The translations under genes and the position numbers were made by a program. Of a DNA stretch of 64,000 nucleotides, positions 1-9,787 are shown piece after piece. Below the pieces are notes generated by a model. That model saw nothing but the letters and a program-made list of their open reading frames with translations, made no database searches and was not told the DNA's origin. This DNA is from Metopolophium dirhodum (lineage: Eukaryota; Arthropoda; Insecta; Hemiptera; Aphididae). Numbering within the stretch: the first letter of the stretch is position 1; each line of letters begins with the position of its first letter. The stretch is from positions 126,453,062-126,517,061 of the forward strand of contig NC_083560.1 of NCBI RefSeq assembly GCF_019925205.1, in the 5' to 3' direction.

Positions 1-58
1 AAAAACACACATCATTGTAAAATCAATACATTCATGGCTCTGTTCAGAATCTAAAATT
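1..58 (+). repeat. End of a dispersed repeat ending in CAGAATCTAAAA
   Basis: The first 58 bases resemble 9597-9652 closely: both read roughly ACA-CAT-TGTAAAA-CCAATACA-TCAT, then a CAGAATCTAAAAT end. That end is the reverse complement of the ATTTTAGATTCTGAG word found at 19518 and 21547, so the family seems to carry short terminal inverted repeats. Only the 3' end is present because the window begins inside it. Class and name are not known to me. Confidence 0.45.
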
Positions 59-808
59 CACAAAAATTCATGGACAGCTAAAACTGCATTCCGTCCAATA
101 TTGCATATTTTCATCTATTAGTTAGGTAGGTATATCTTAAATTGCTAGGAAAGCCAATGTTAAATAAACAAATTAAAGTTTTCATAAAAATAAGTATATA
201 TAAAACAAAAATTAATACAACATTTCTTTATAAGTGTTTAATGTTTTTTTATTACTGTAAAAAAATGTTACTGTGCCTACATAATATTACATTAAAAGAA
301 TCAAGTAATTATTGTTTATATTATTATAATAACTATAACTTTATATTAATATTATGACAATGAAATGTAAACTGAAAAAAATGTATTATTTATTATTATT
401 GCATTTTTTCTGATCTTAATATTATTGTTAATTTTAATAATCTAGATAGATTTAAAACTTTAATACATCAAATAATATCTTTCTAAATAAAAAAACATAT
501 TTCTTTGTTTATAGTTGATCTTAAATAATTTTTGTAATTATTAGTATTATTTTGAGATTTTAATATTTTCCGACTATAATTGATGAAAACATCTAAACAT
601 TTTTGAGCTGTAATAATTTCTTTAAACATGTAATAATAATTATAAAATTATTTGATATAAATGTATTTATTTTTTGGTACAATTAATACACAATGATAAT
701 ATGTCAATATAAATTTACCACACCATAAATGGACTAAACAATTTTCCACCGTGGGTAACAGAGTACACTTGCACCTGTATTGATATTGAAATGTTATTTA
801 TGTTGCAG
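59..808 (+). other. A+T-rich intron of the ABCA gene, no other feature seen
   Basis: Very A+T-rich DNA with stops in all frames apart from a low-complexity Tyr/Asn/Lys frame. It precedes a clear 3' splice site (TTATGTTGCAG ending at 808), so it is most simply the last intron of the transporter gene. The previous exon lies outside the window. Confidence 0.55.
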
Positions 809-988
809 GGTTTATTGCATTATCACGTTACCAATCCAAATATACTATTGTCTGAGATATTTCGTAAAATGAAAGAAACTAAAGAAAATTATAATGTAAT
901 TGAAGACTTTACTGTTGGTGATACAACCCTTGAACAAGTATTCATCGCATTTGCAAAGAACCGGGCAGTTTTAAATACAAGGGAATAA
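809..988 (+). CDS. ABCA-subfamily ABC transporter, last coding exon (partial gene)
   Basis: This is the terminal coding exon of a full-length ABCA-type lipid exporter. It opens after the acceptor TTATGTTGCAG and ends at TAA 986-988. The translated residues include EDFTVGDTTLEQVFIAFAK, the conserved C-terminal signature that follows the second nucleotide-binding domain in ABCA proteins (typically IEDYSVSQTTLEQVFLSFAK). The preceding YHV...F.KMKE..E.Y part matches the regulatory-domain segment just upstream of it. Family members are membrane proteins with two transmembrane and two ATP-binding halves that move lipids or sterols; none of that catalytic part is in the window. All earlier exons lie upstream. 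The subfamily is clear, but the exact paralogue and substrate cannot be told from 59 residues. Confidence 0.87.
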   Translation, partial: GLLHYHVTNPNILLSEIFRKMKETKENYNVIEDFTVGDTTLEQVFIAFAKNRAVLNTRE

Positions 989-1115
989 GACCTTGTTTTT
1001 ACTACTTTTGCATAATATAATATCACTATTCAATTTACTTTGTGTGTTTCTCTTATTATAATTGTTATTTTAGTAATAATTCCTCATTTTTCAAAATAAA
1101 ACAGATTTATTAAAT
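989..1115 (+). terminator. 3' UTR and poly(A) signal of the ABCA gene
   Basis: A canonical AATAAA lies at 1095-1100, 107 bases after the stop. Cleavage is expected 10-30 bases further on. The UTR is A+T-rich and short. Confidence 0.6.
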
Positions 1116-1873
1116 TTGGAAATTTATAATTTTATTATTGAAGTATTTAAGTTAAGATTATTAATACTTGTTTATTGTTACTAAATTAATTAAACATCCG
1201 AAGAAGATAATTTTTATTTGTAAGTGTTTATTAAAATATAGCTTATTGTCTAATTACATTCAATCTGTAACAAACTTAATTGTATTTTTATTAATTTTTA
1301 TATTATTGAGATTTTAGCATTCATGATATTTTGTTTTATATTTATTGCTATATTTAAAGAATATAGGGCTAAATAAGGCCATATACAAACAATATTTTAT
1401 ATAATAATTATATTATACAATTTTAAACAATATTTTACAATATTATATGATAATACCTATAAAATACTTGGCATATTAAAGGTCATATGTCTTAAAATAT
1501 AAGATAAATACTAACAATTATTAATCAATTATCATAGATTTTGGCCAATGCTCCTATAATTTTAAACTACATTTAAATCAATTTAAAAATAAAGTGTTAA
1601 GAAAAAATAAAAATAAATTGTACTTAAAACATGTTGTTATTGTTTATCATCATCTCCTACAAATAATGTAGGTATTTATTTTCATTAATATAATATTATA
1701 CTCATTTAATATAATAGAGCCATTAAAGATTAGATAATTACAGTTTCGATAAGAAAGTAGATAATTTAGGCCAGAATATCTAGTTAGACGCTTTAATTTT
1801 TGTACCTTATAACCGATGGTTTATCCCCGATGAACAAAGTTAAATTGCCTTAGACGAATACATTCGTTCGGGA
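1116..1873. other. A+T-rich intergenic DNA, nothing recognised
   Basis: No open frame, repeat terminus or motif that I can support. It consists mainly of TA/TTA/AAT words. Confidence 0.5.
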
Positions 1874-2080
1874 CTATGCTAATTTGTCCTCATTAAGCAG
1901 TTGTCCCCTTATTACATTTCTTATATTATCATTCTGTTGAAGATGATTAATTGACAGGAGTTCATGTAATGTATTTTGTCCTTGGCCACTGCATACTTTC
2001 AATGCTGGTGAAAATGCGACCAAAATATTGACATACCACTCAGTCTCAAAAATCACAACACAATGGTCTGTAAGGTTCAT
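1874..2080 (-). CDS. Possible terminal exon of an unknown minus-strand gene
   Basis: Read on the minus strand, a good 3' splice site (AATTTATTTTGTAG) is followed directly by 68 sense codons and TAG; the other two frames stop early. The peptide begins MNLTDHCVVIFETEWYV and contains a single hydrophobic patch and no domain that I recognise. It could be a last exon in phase 0, a small single-exon ORF, or a decayed repeat. The upstream minus-strand sequence (2359-2733) is a dispersed repeat, so no partner exon is visible nearby. No codon or homology test was possible. Confidence 0.25.
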   Translation of the reverse strand: MNLTDHCVVIFETEWYVNILVAFSPALKVCSGQGQNTLHELLSINHLQQNDNIRNVIRGQLLNEDKLA

Positions 2081-2358
2081 CTACAAAATAAATTATAATT
2101 ATTACATTTCGGTTTACAAGTTCAAATTTCTTAGGTTATTTATTATCTAGATAATTTTATTTTATTTTACCTCATCAAAATGATTGTATTAAAAAATATA
2201 TATTATATACCACGATTCACGATAACTATTCAACTACCTATGTCCAACACTGCTTATTAGTGATGTGAGTTATAACTTAACAATCGCAGAAGATCAACAT
2301 ATTTGTTCCATGTTTTATTTTACAGCTACATCCACATATTATGTACTTTATTTTACTA

Positions 2359-2733
2359 TAGCTGATCCTGCGCACTTCGTTGTCCATAATAAATGACAAA
2401 AAAATTGTTCAACTCCTTTTTGGTGTAACTCACTGCACTCAACCACCCTGGTAGGCAAAGTGCGAAAATTCGATTTGATGCATGCTTCTACCTGATCTTC
2501 CCAATTAACCAATAGCAACCATTTATAAACAAATATTTCCATCGTAAATCTCAAAATCCCTGTTTGAGCACTTCTATTAATTGTTCGTAGCGTATACGAT
2601 ATTATATAGCCTATAGCTTTCCTCGATGAATGGACTATCCAACAAAAAAATAATTTTACAATTCGAACCAATAGTTTCTGAGATTAGCAAGTTCAAACAC
2701 ACAAACTCTACAGCTTTATATATTAATATAGAT
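2359..2733 (+). repeat. Dispersed arthropod repeat beginning AGCTGATCCTGCGCACTTCGTTG
   Basis: The left end (AGCTGATCCTGCGCACTTCGTTG) and the right end (CCTCGATGAATGGACTATCCAAC, then GAGATTAGCAAGTTCAAACA, CAGCTTTATATATTA and ATAGAT) match, from memory, a non-coding element scattered through many insect genomes. Its copies start near AGCTGATCCCGCGCACTTCGTTGCC and end near TATTAGTATAGAT. This copy is about 375 bp and contains a 107-codon minus-strand open frame (2348-2671) that I treat as accidental. The transposon class is not certain to me. Confidence 0.6.
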
Positions 2734-3896
2734 TAATAAACTGTATCTAAATTCGACAAATTGCTAGTAACACACATTTTATTGTTCTATAAATGGTCGG
2801 TTTATGACTTATGTACATTTCCAACGAATGACAGCCTCATGAATTATTACAGAATATTTATAAACAATTGTTATTATATTACTATAGAGCATCATTGCCT
2901 CTTCCTTATATAAGGGGTGGGAATATAATATAATGGGACTTAAGAGTTCAATTTTTATAAAATGTTATCTTTGATAATGTTGTATTATAATTTATTTTTG
3001 ATTACCTATACATATCACGTTATGATTATGTAACTGACACTGGGAAATTTAAAAATTGTATGAACTTAATTTATGTTATAATTTGTTTTTTGTTTGACGC
3101 GAAAATGCACAATAAATATTTCTTACTATATGTTATACATATTATTATTATATTTATATTTTGTTTCTTCATTTTTGTAGAAGAATATAATTTTTTTAAA
3201 TATAATTTTAATATAAATGAATATGCATATTTAATGTATATTATAAGAGTTTAAAACCAACAATATAAAATATTTTTTATGCTCAATTGTGTAAGGTATG
3301 TTTTTTACAGGTAAGAAAGTAAAAAGTGTGCAATTGTATTGTATCTAAAAAGACACAATTCACCTATACTTAATACTTATGTATGAATGAATGAGGTTAC
3401 CTTTAATAGTAAGTAGATAATTTGTACTTGTATTTAAATACATTTTAATTTATATTTTCTACAAGTGATAGGTAATGTTTTATTCATAGGAATTTTTAAA
3501 TGGAAAGTGGTCTTTAAATTGTTCAACTAAAATTTTAATCTTGATTACTCAAAATATATAAATTATATATTTAAAATACTTGAAAATATGCTCCTGAGGC
3601 ATAATTATGTAATGTTACTTATATTTGAATTCCTACAGAAATCGCGAAACTTTTACGAGAACTGCCCAATTCTTCACCAATCAAATAACATAAAAAATAA
3701 ATAAATGTTTTTTATGATAGCTGTTTTTAAGTTTATAATCTTGTACCTAAATTTTGGTTTATTTCTTGAAAACTATCATTCATAAATTATAATATTATTT
3801 AGGCACTTACTAGTTTCAACAATTAAGTTAAAAGTGCAGAAATATATACATATTATAATATACAACTAGATAGACGGCTACATATTCAATAAAGCG
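2734..3896. other. A+T-rich DNA without supported features
   Basis: Open frames here (for example 3060-3254) are low-complexity Ile/Phe/Tyr/Asn strings typical of A+T-rich sequence. No repeat end was recognised. Confidence 0.45.
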
Positions 3897-4033
3897 GCCC
3901 ATACACAATCAATATTTGATATTGACAATATTATTGACCTTGTATCATATTAAAAGTACTTCAATTATATTGAAAATATCAAAACCGTTTTGACGAATTT
4001 TTATTTTATCAATAATGTTTATTGTGTATGGGC
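3897..4033. mobile_element. 137-bp MITE with GCCCATACACAAT inverted ends
   Basis: GCCCATACACAAT at 3897-3909 is mirrored exactly by ATTGTGTATGGGC at 4021-4033, and the match continues more loosely inward (CAATATT / AATGTTT, TTATTGA / TATCAATAA). The interior is A+T-rich and non-coding. This is the layout of a small non-autonomous DNA transposon. A clean target-site duplication could not be read. Confidence 0.62.
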
Positions 4034-4644
4034 TACTTAAGGTATACAATTTTTATGATAGGATGCCATTTTTCATTTGATTAATGTATACAGTTTAAAA
4101 ATCTCAAATAATGATCATAGGGTAATAATAAATAATAATAATAATAAATGAATACTATTGAACACGATAGGTATGGGTGTATAACTAACAATAATTTATA
4201 ATGTAAGATAAAAATAAACAAAATAAAAATAAATTGTTTAACTTAACACTTTGGTTTTTATCAAAATCACTAGTTTTAGATTCTAAGTGTAGCAATTACA
4301 ACAATGTCTTATTTTTTTTGTGTGTTAATACATACGAGAGTAGTTTATTTTCAATTTTCAACTTCAAAAAAAGCCACATTAATTATGAAAATTTTTTAGC
4401 CTATATTAAACAACATTTTAAAAATCACTAGCAAATTGATGAAAATGGATAAAACAATTTCTCTTTCCTGAAAACAGTAATAGAAAAATACATAATAATA
4501 TATGCGTTTTAAAAACGAAAAGCGAATTACAAGACACTCATGTCAAATCTAAAAATAAATTCATAGTTTCTTTTCCTTATTTTAAATGTAATTGTTTATG
4601 TTATTTTAATTTTATTTAAAGTTTAAGTAAAAATAATTAATTTT
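4034..4644. other. A+T-rich DNA with an AAT microsatellite
   Basis: Contains a short AAT run near 4128-4147 and Lys/Asn/Phe-rich frames that look accidental. Nothing else was recognised. Confidence 0.45.
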
Positions 4645-4766
4645 ATGGAATTAACTAATTATCTAATAGATCAAAATGACCAGTATCAATGTAATCAAAT
4701 TAGGCGGAACTCACAGTATTTAAATGTGGCGCAAATTACGTATTGTTTTTCTATATTTTGGTGCAG

Positions 4767-4920
4767 ATTAAACGTATTTAAATGTACCTATTGGCAAAGC
4801 AAATTGGAAGAACTCAAATTGGCCAAAATACCGTCTCCCATGGTCACGGTTGTGAAGGGTAAGGAGGATTTTTTGTGTTACAAAATTGATTCTCAAGAAA
4901 TAATTAATAGATTAAAATAA
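4767..4920 (+). CDS. Possible last exon of an unknown plus-strand gene
   Basis: A plausible acceptor (TTTTTCTATATTTTGGTGCAG, ending at 4766) is followed by about 50 sense codons and TAA at 4918-4920; AATAAA overlaps the stop. The end of the peptide (KGKEDFLCYKIDSQEIINRLK is its last part) has a balanced composition, unlike the Asn/Tyr/Ile noise around it. The frame is also open upstream to 4645. I do not recognise the protein. It may instead be a decayed transposon ORF. Confidence 0.25.
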
Positions 4921-5064
4921 AGTTGATTATGCTATAAGTTTAATGAAGTGCTGCAAATTTATAAAGCTGTTATAAGATTGTTTTTTTTTTTTAATGTTAT
5001 ATTATTAATTTGTAATAATTTTAAATAACACACACAACATAAAACACACAAATTTTAAAACTAA

Positions 5065-5156
5065 ATGATGGGCAGTGGGTGTCACTTTGCTGTATAGTAG
5101 GTTACAAGTGGGTCACTGTAATGGATAGTGTTAAATTTGAGTTCAATGATATAATA
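5065..5156 (+). repeat. Left part of a dispersed repeat split by a MULE insertion
   Basis: The segment GGCAGTGGGTGTCACTTTGC ... GTTACAAGTGGGTCACTGTA ... TTCAATGATATAATA matches, from memory, a dispersed aphid repeat whose next bases are TCATTG ... GATTCTGAGCGGAGACGGTCAGTCAGCCTATGATA. Exactly that continuation is found at 9261 onward, so the two parts are one copy interrupted by 4.1 kb. ATATAATA (5149-5156) is the left copy of the duplicated target. Confidence 0.6.
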
Positions 5157-5735
5157 CGGTGAAACCCAAAAGCGCAAATCGACCTTTTTTTTTTTCGATA
5201 ACTCAAAAGCGCAAAACAAATTTGCGCTTTTGTACCTCGGTAGTGGAATAAAAGCGCAAAAATAAATTGTATTACCTGATACATTATTTTGACCTAACGC
5301 GCGACGCTCTCTATGTGCGCGTGGCCGTTCCACGACAGATTGCAACAATGGCGTGCGGCGTTCGCATAATTAAGTTTCAGTCTATTTCAATATAATAAAT
5401 TAATAACCTATTATACCTAGTATTTGCTTACCCTGATTCTGATTTCTGAGTGAAGAGAAGTTTATTTTTTATCTATAGTTCATAGACACTATTTTCGGGT
5501 AGCGAACTTTGTCCAAAAGTTACATTCAATCACTCTACAGTTCATAAATTTACAAATTGTCCCTTTCAAAATGTTTAGGTACGGCATTTAAAACAACACA
5601 TAATATATCTACAGTGTAATTCTTAGTTTTAAACCCCTTCATAAATGTTTTATATTATAATTTATTTATATAGGTATAATTCAACAAAGTATTATTTTAT
5701 CTTAACAATTTTGCACAGGGCCCTGCAATTTATAG

Positions 5736-6036
5736 CGCCAGCCGTGGTCCAGAATCATATCACAGGCATTGAAAGATCAATTTTATAACCCGAACCCATC
5801 TATTTATAGTTTTATTAAAGTGATTAAAGAACACCAAGCAGAAGTTTATTTTAAATTATAGTCAAATGGTCAAAAAACTACGAATCACAAATCTTAAGTC
5901 ATCTCCCACCAAACAGCAACAAGAATACATGTCACACCTTCGCCAAGAACTTCTCAACCGTCAATCTAATGGAGAACAGGATCTCATCATTAAATACATC
6001 AAAGGCACTCCAACAATTATCAATTCAAAAAACTAA
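5736..6036 (+). pseudogene. MULE transposase C-terminal remnant
   Basis: Two overlapping frames carry the remnant. The first (5736-5861) reads WSRIISQALKDQFYNPNPSI and then YSFIKVIKEHQAEVYFKL before TAG. The second (from 5866) gives QQQEYMSHLRQELLNR and ends at TAA 6034-6036. ALKDQFY-P-P-Y-FI-V-KE-Q-E-Y matches my memory of the helical region after the DDE core in FLYWCH/MULE transposases abundant in aphids (fights-for-sense pattern: SLKDQF...F...L...Q.ET). The DDE catalytic core is absent, and there is an in-frame stop plus a frameshift. It lies between matching element ends, which agrees with the MULE assignment. The family call rests on recognition, not on a search. Confidence 0.45.
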
Positions 6037-8865
6037 GTTCCATTCACAATATATTCAACTGCTACTACCAAAATGTAAGAGGTCTTAATACTAAATTAAA
6101 TTTATTAAAAACCAATATAGATTTCTTAGTTTTTAATATTTTAGCTTTTACCGAAACTTGGTTACATAATAAAGTAAATTCACTTGAACTTGGTCTCGTA
6201 AATTACGAAATTTATAGATGTGATAGATCATTATTATCTAGCTGGTCGACCAGAGGAGGAGGAGTCTTAATAGCAGTTAATAAAAAATGTATCTCCTCAC
6301 CAATTGATATTGATGTAAAATCGTTAGAATTATGCTTTGTCTCTATAAAAATTAATAACACTAAAAATTTAATTGTGGGTTGTATCTATTTTCCGCCAAA
6401 TTCTCCATCTTCTTTGTATAATGAATATTTTTATATTTTAGATAACCTAATTTCTTCTTGCCCAAATGATGATCTTCTACTCTTCGAAGATTTTAATTTG
6501 CCAAATTTAAATAAAGCATCATTAAATGCTAACTTAAACCTATCCTCTCCTGAAGCTATTTTTTTGGAAAACCTAGCATTTCTTAATCTTTTTCAAATTA
6601 ATACAATTTTCAATAGTTATGGTTCAATACTGGATCTAATATTATCCAATTCTAATTCTCATTCTATATCTTTAAATAAGGATGCTATAGTTCCTGTAGA
6701 TAATTATCACCCTCCTATTAATGTCAATTACTCTCAGTTCTACACACCCACATAGCACACAATATGCTATTAACACTTTTATTCCTAAAAAAAGATACTG
6801 CAAATCTAAATTTCCCTGTTGGTTTTCTAAAGACTTAATAAATCTAATAAAATTTAAAAAATACCAACATTCAATATTTAAGTTATCTAACTCACACGAT
6901 GATTACCAACATTTCTCTTCCTCACGTGCTAAATGCAAATCCTTAAGTAGATTTGATTACTCCCAATACCTAATTAAAATTCAAAAATCTTTTAAATCTC
7001 AACCTAAGAAATGTTGGTCTTTTATTAATAATATTAAAAAATCATCTGGTTTACCAAACACAATGTCATTTAACCATAAGACAGCTGATAATGGTCAAGA
7101 AATTGTTGACTTATTCAGTCAATACTTCTCCTCAGTATATAAAGATACAGCTTCAAAAAATATTATTTCCCAGTCTAATATAGTTGAATCTATTGATTCG
7201 TTAAACTCACTTCATATTGAACTCCTAGAAGTTTTCAATGAATTAGATACTCTCTCTTACAAAAATGCAATTGGTCCTGATGGTCTCTTCTATATTTTTA
7301 TTTAATTGCAGATTTATACTTTCCCCACCTATCACATATCTCTTTAATTCTTGTTTAAATAGTGGCTCATTTCCATCGTCTTGGAAATCCACCTATATTA
7401 ATCCAATTCTCAAAAAAGGTAACAAATCATTTATCTCAAACTACCGTCCAATATCAATAATTTCTATTCTCCCAAAAATATTTTCTAAGATAATAAATGA
7501 TAAGCTTACACCCATATTTAAAAATATCTTAGCACCACAACAACATGGATTTCGCAATAATAAATCATGTCTTACTAATTTAATAACTATTAAACATCAT
7601 ATAATACAATCATTCTCTAATAATCAACAAACAGATGTTATTTATACTGATTTTGAAAAAGCCTTTGATAGAGTAAACCACGATTTATTAATTAATAAAC
7701 TACAGGAAATCGGCTTTGCAAATCCCCTATTATCATGGTTTAACTCTTTCCTAAGTCAAAAAATCCAATTAGTCAAATATAAAAATTTTATATCAACACC
7801 TGTAAACGTAATTTCTGGAGTACCTCAAGGCGATCACCTTTCCCCTCTCCTATTTAATTTATTTATAAATGATGCTGTATCCTCCATTACACACTCCAAC
7901 ATTTTATTATTTGCCGACGATGCAAAAATTTACAAAGCTATTTCTTCCCCCGATGATATTAATCTTCTTCAAAGTGATTTAGCTTCATTTAACGAATGGT
8001 GCATTTCAAATAGTCTTTCATTAAATATTGATAAATGCCAAATTGTTACTTACTCCAAAAAGCACAATCCCTTGCATTTTAATTACCATATATGTGACAT
8101 TAACTTACATCGTTTGTCATTGTTTAAAGATTTAGGGATTTTATTTGATTCCAAGCTATTATTCAATGCTCATGTATCAGCGATTAAAAATAAAGCTTTA
8201 GCTGTATTTGGTATGATAAAAAGAAACTGTTCCGATTTTCGTGATCCAGTTACTTTAAAATGTCTATATGCCTCACTAGTCCGCTCTTTATTAGAATACG
8301 CTCCATTAATTTGGGACCACAACAATGTAGGACATAATGATCAACTTGAAAAAGTTCAAAATAAAGCTCTCAGATTTATAGGTCATAAATGTAATATTCA
8401 AAGAACTCCTCACTCTGGTTACGAATATATTTTAAAATTATTAAACTTAGAACCTTTAAATGTACGTAGACACTTATCATACAACACCTTTCTCACCAAA
8501 TTGCTAAATAACAAGATTGATGATTCATTTTTATTAAGTCAATTAAATTTCAAAGTCAAAAACTACACTTGCAACAATCATTTATTTTATATTCCTCATT
8601 CATCTAAAAAGTATACGTCATACGACCCCATAAATATTTTAATGTCTTCGGAAAATAGTAAATTATTTTAATAAACATTGAATGTATTTTATTATTATTA
8701 TTATTATTATTATTCCTATTATTCTATATATTAATCGTTTCATCTATTATTATGTTATATTTTATTATTTTAAATTATATTATATTATTGTTATCTATAC
8801 AAATATATTGTGAATTGGACTTTTGTCCGTATTAATGAATAAATAAATAAATAAATAAATAAAAA
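6037..8865 (+). mobile_element. 5'-truncated Jockey/CR1-like non-LTR retrotransposon (LINE)
   Basis: One copy in the + orientation. It starts at the endonuclease domain of ORF2, runs through reverse transcriptase, and has a 3' UTR ending TTGTGAATTGGACTTTTGTCCGT and a simple AATA-repeat tail (about 8835-8865). ORF1 and the 5' UTR are missing, as is usual for LINE insertions. Near-identical words flank it (CAATTCAAAAAACTAAG at 6021-6037 and CAATACAAAAACTTAG just after the tail) and could be a decayed target duplication. It sits inside the MULE remnant, so it is the younger of the two. Confidence 0.88.
6042..8671 (+). pseudogene. LINE ORF2: endonuclease and reverse transcriptase, two frameshifts
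   Basis: Three consecutive frames carry one protein. Frame 1 (to 6755) is the APE-type endonuclease: QNVRGLNTK, AFTETWL, YRCDR...GGGVLIAV, GCIYFPPN and LDLILSN. Frame 2 (6721-7305) is the linker to the reverse transcriptase, ending in KNAIGPDG. Frame 3 (7265-8671) is the reverse transcriptase: LKKGNKSFISNYRPIS, DFEKAFDRVNHDLL (motif A), SGVPQGDHLSPLLFNLFIND (motif B), LLFADDAKIY (catalytic FADD), NIDKCQIVTYS, and the C-terminal LEYAPLIWDH...LEKVQNKALRF. Breaks are near 6720-6750 and near 7285. In the endonuclease, the usual GDFN is EDFN and the usual SDH is DN, so the nicking site is also damaged. It cannot make a full protein. Confidence 0.9.
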
Positions 8866-9252
8866 TCTCCAATACAAAAACTTAGACCTTGTATAAAGAA
8901 AAAAAAATTACCAGATTGGAATACTTAAAGACAGTGGCTTCAAATTTAAAATCTTATTTTAAGGTATCTACTCATTATTATATTGTTTAATATGTTAATT
9001 TATTTATTCACGATACTTTTTGAACTAATTTAAAATAATACTCACAATTATAATTTTTATTTTTTACTGATGTTTATTAATAATTTTTTGAACTAATTCC
9101 AATATCACTGTAAATGCTTAATTAAATATTAATAATAACTACAATTTTAATAAAATACACAATTTTTTATAAAATTGATTTGCGCGGGTTATTTTTTTTT
9201 TTGCACTATTGGGTTGCATTTGGGCCATATTTTGCGCTTATGGGCTACAGAC
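8866..9252 (+). mobile_element. Right part of the MULE remnant
   Basis: A+T-rich non-coding DNA between the LINE tail and the right end of the MULE. The last 70 bases (TTTGCGCGGG ... TTTTGCGCTTATGGGCTACAGAC) contain the GCGCAAA words that pair with the left end. Confidence 0.5.
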
Positions 9253-9660
9253 ATATAATATCATTGTATAAGAAAAATGATTCTGAGCGAAGACGGTCAG
9301 TTACTCAGTCAGCCTATGATAATACTAGGTATATTTGTTGATATTATTGTGAATAAAGTAATTTATTTAACAATTTACGTAGAATCTTGTTTTAAATTGT
9401 CAAACCTTAGATATAAAAGTTGAACATTTTATAAATTTTTAACAACAAAATCATTTTTAAATGTTGTTAAAATTCAAAATTTAAAGGATTCTAAAAAAAA
9501 TTGTGCATATATATTTTAAATATTTTTCAACTGCTCTTTTAACAATATACTAGGACCCTTGTATTACATTTTCACACTCTTTACCCAACAAATATATTTA
9601 CACATTGTTGTAAAACCAATACAATCATCAATCCACTCAGAATCTAAAATGTTTATGTAA
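9253..9660 (+). repeat. Right part of the split dispersed repeat
   Basis: It resumes with ATATAATATCATTG, then GATTCTGAGCGAAGACGGTCAG and CAGCCTATGATA, which I know as a frequent aphid repeat word. It closes with CCAATACAATCATCAATCCA and CTCAGAATCTAAAAT, the same end as at positions 1-58. Non-coding. Confidence 0.55.
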
Positions 9661-9787
9661 AATACAAAACCAACATACCATAGCAATATTAAAATGTCCT
9701 GTATTTTGTTCTATATTACTGTTTCATGAATTGTACAAACCGAAGTCTTTTAAAACCGTTATTCGTGTAGCTCTCGTAATTTTAAAG

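Larger units (their letters stand above)
5157..9252 (+). mobile_element. MULE-like DNA transposon remnant, itself split by a LINE
   Basis: The element is bounded by direct repeats ATATAATA (5149-5156 and 9253-9260), an 8-bp target duplication in the range normal for Mutator-like elements. Its ends are partly inverted: CCCAAAAGCGCAAAT from 5167 against CCCATAAGCGCAAAA in the reverse complement of about 9229-9243. Further GCGCAAA words lie near 5210-5265 and 9181. Inside it, 5736-6036 encodes a decayed transposase C terminus. Without the inserted LINE it is only about 1.3 kb, so it is internally deleted and not autonomous. Joining the flanks restores a continuous repeat sequence, which supports the boundaries. 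Confidence 0.6.

Noticed and set aside
142..357. 71-codon plus-strand ORF
   Set aside because: Low-complexity Tyr/Asn/Ile/Cys translation of A+T-rich DNA; no start context or splice signals.
2348..2671. 107-codon minus-strand ORF
   Set aside because: It lies within the dispersed repeat at 2359-2733, whose ends I recognise; the frame is incidental, although ATA|GTAAAA at its end could pair with the acceptor at 2081.
5082..5348. 88-codon minus-strand ORF
   Set aside because: It spans the repeat/MULE junction and the GCGCAAA-rich transposon end.
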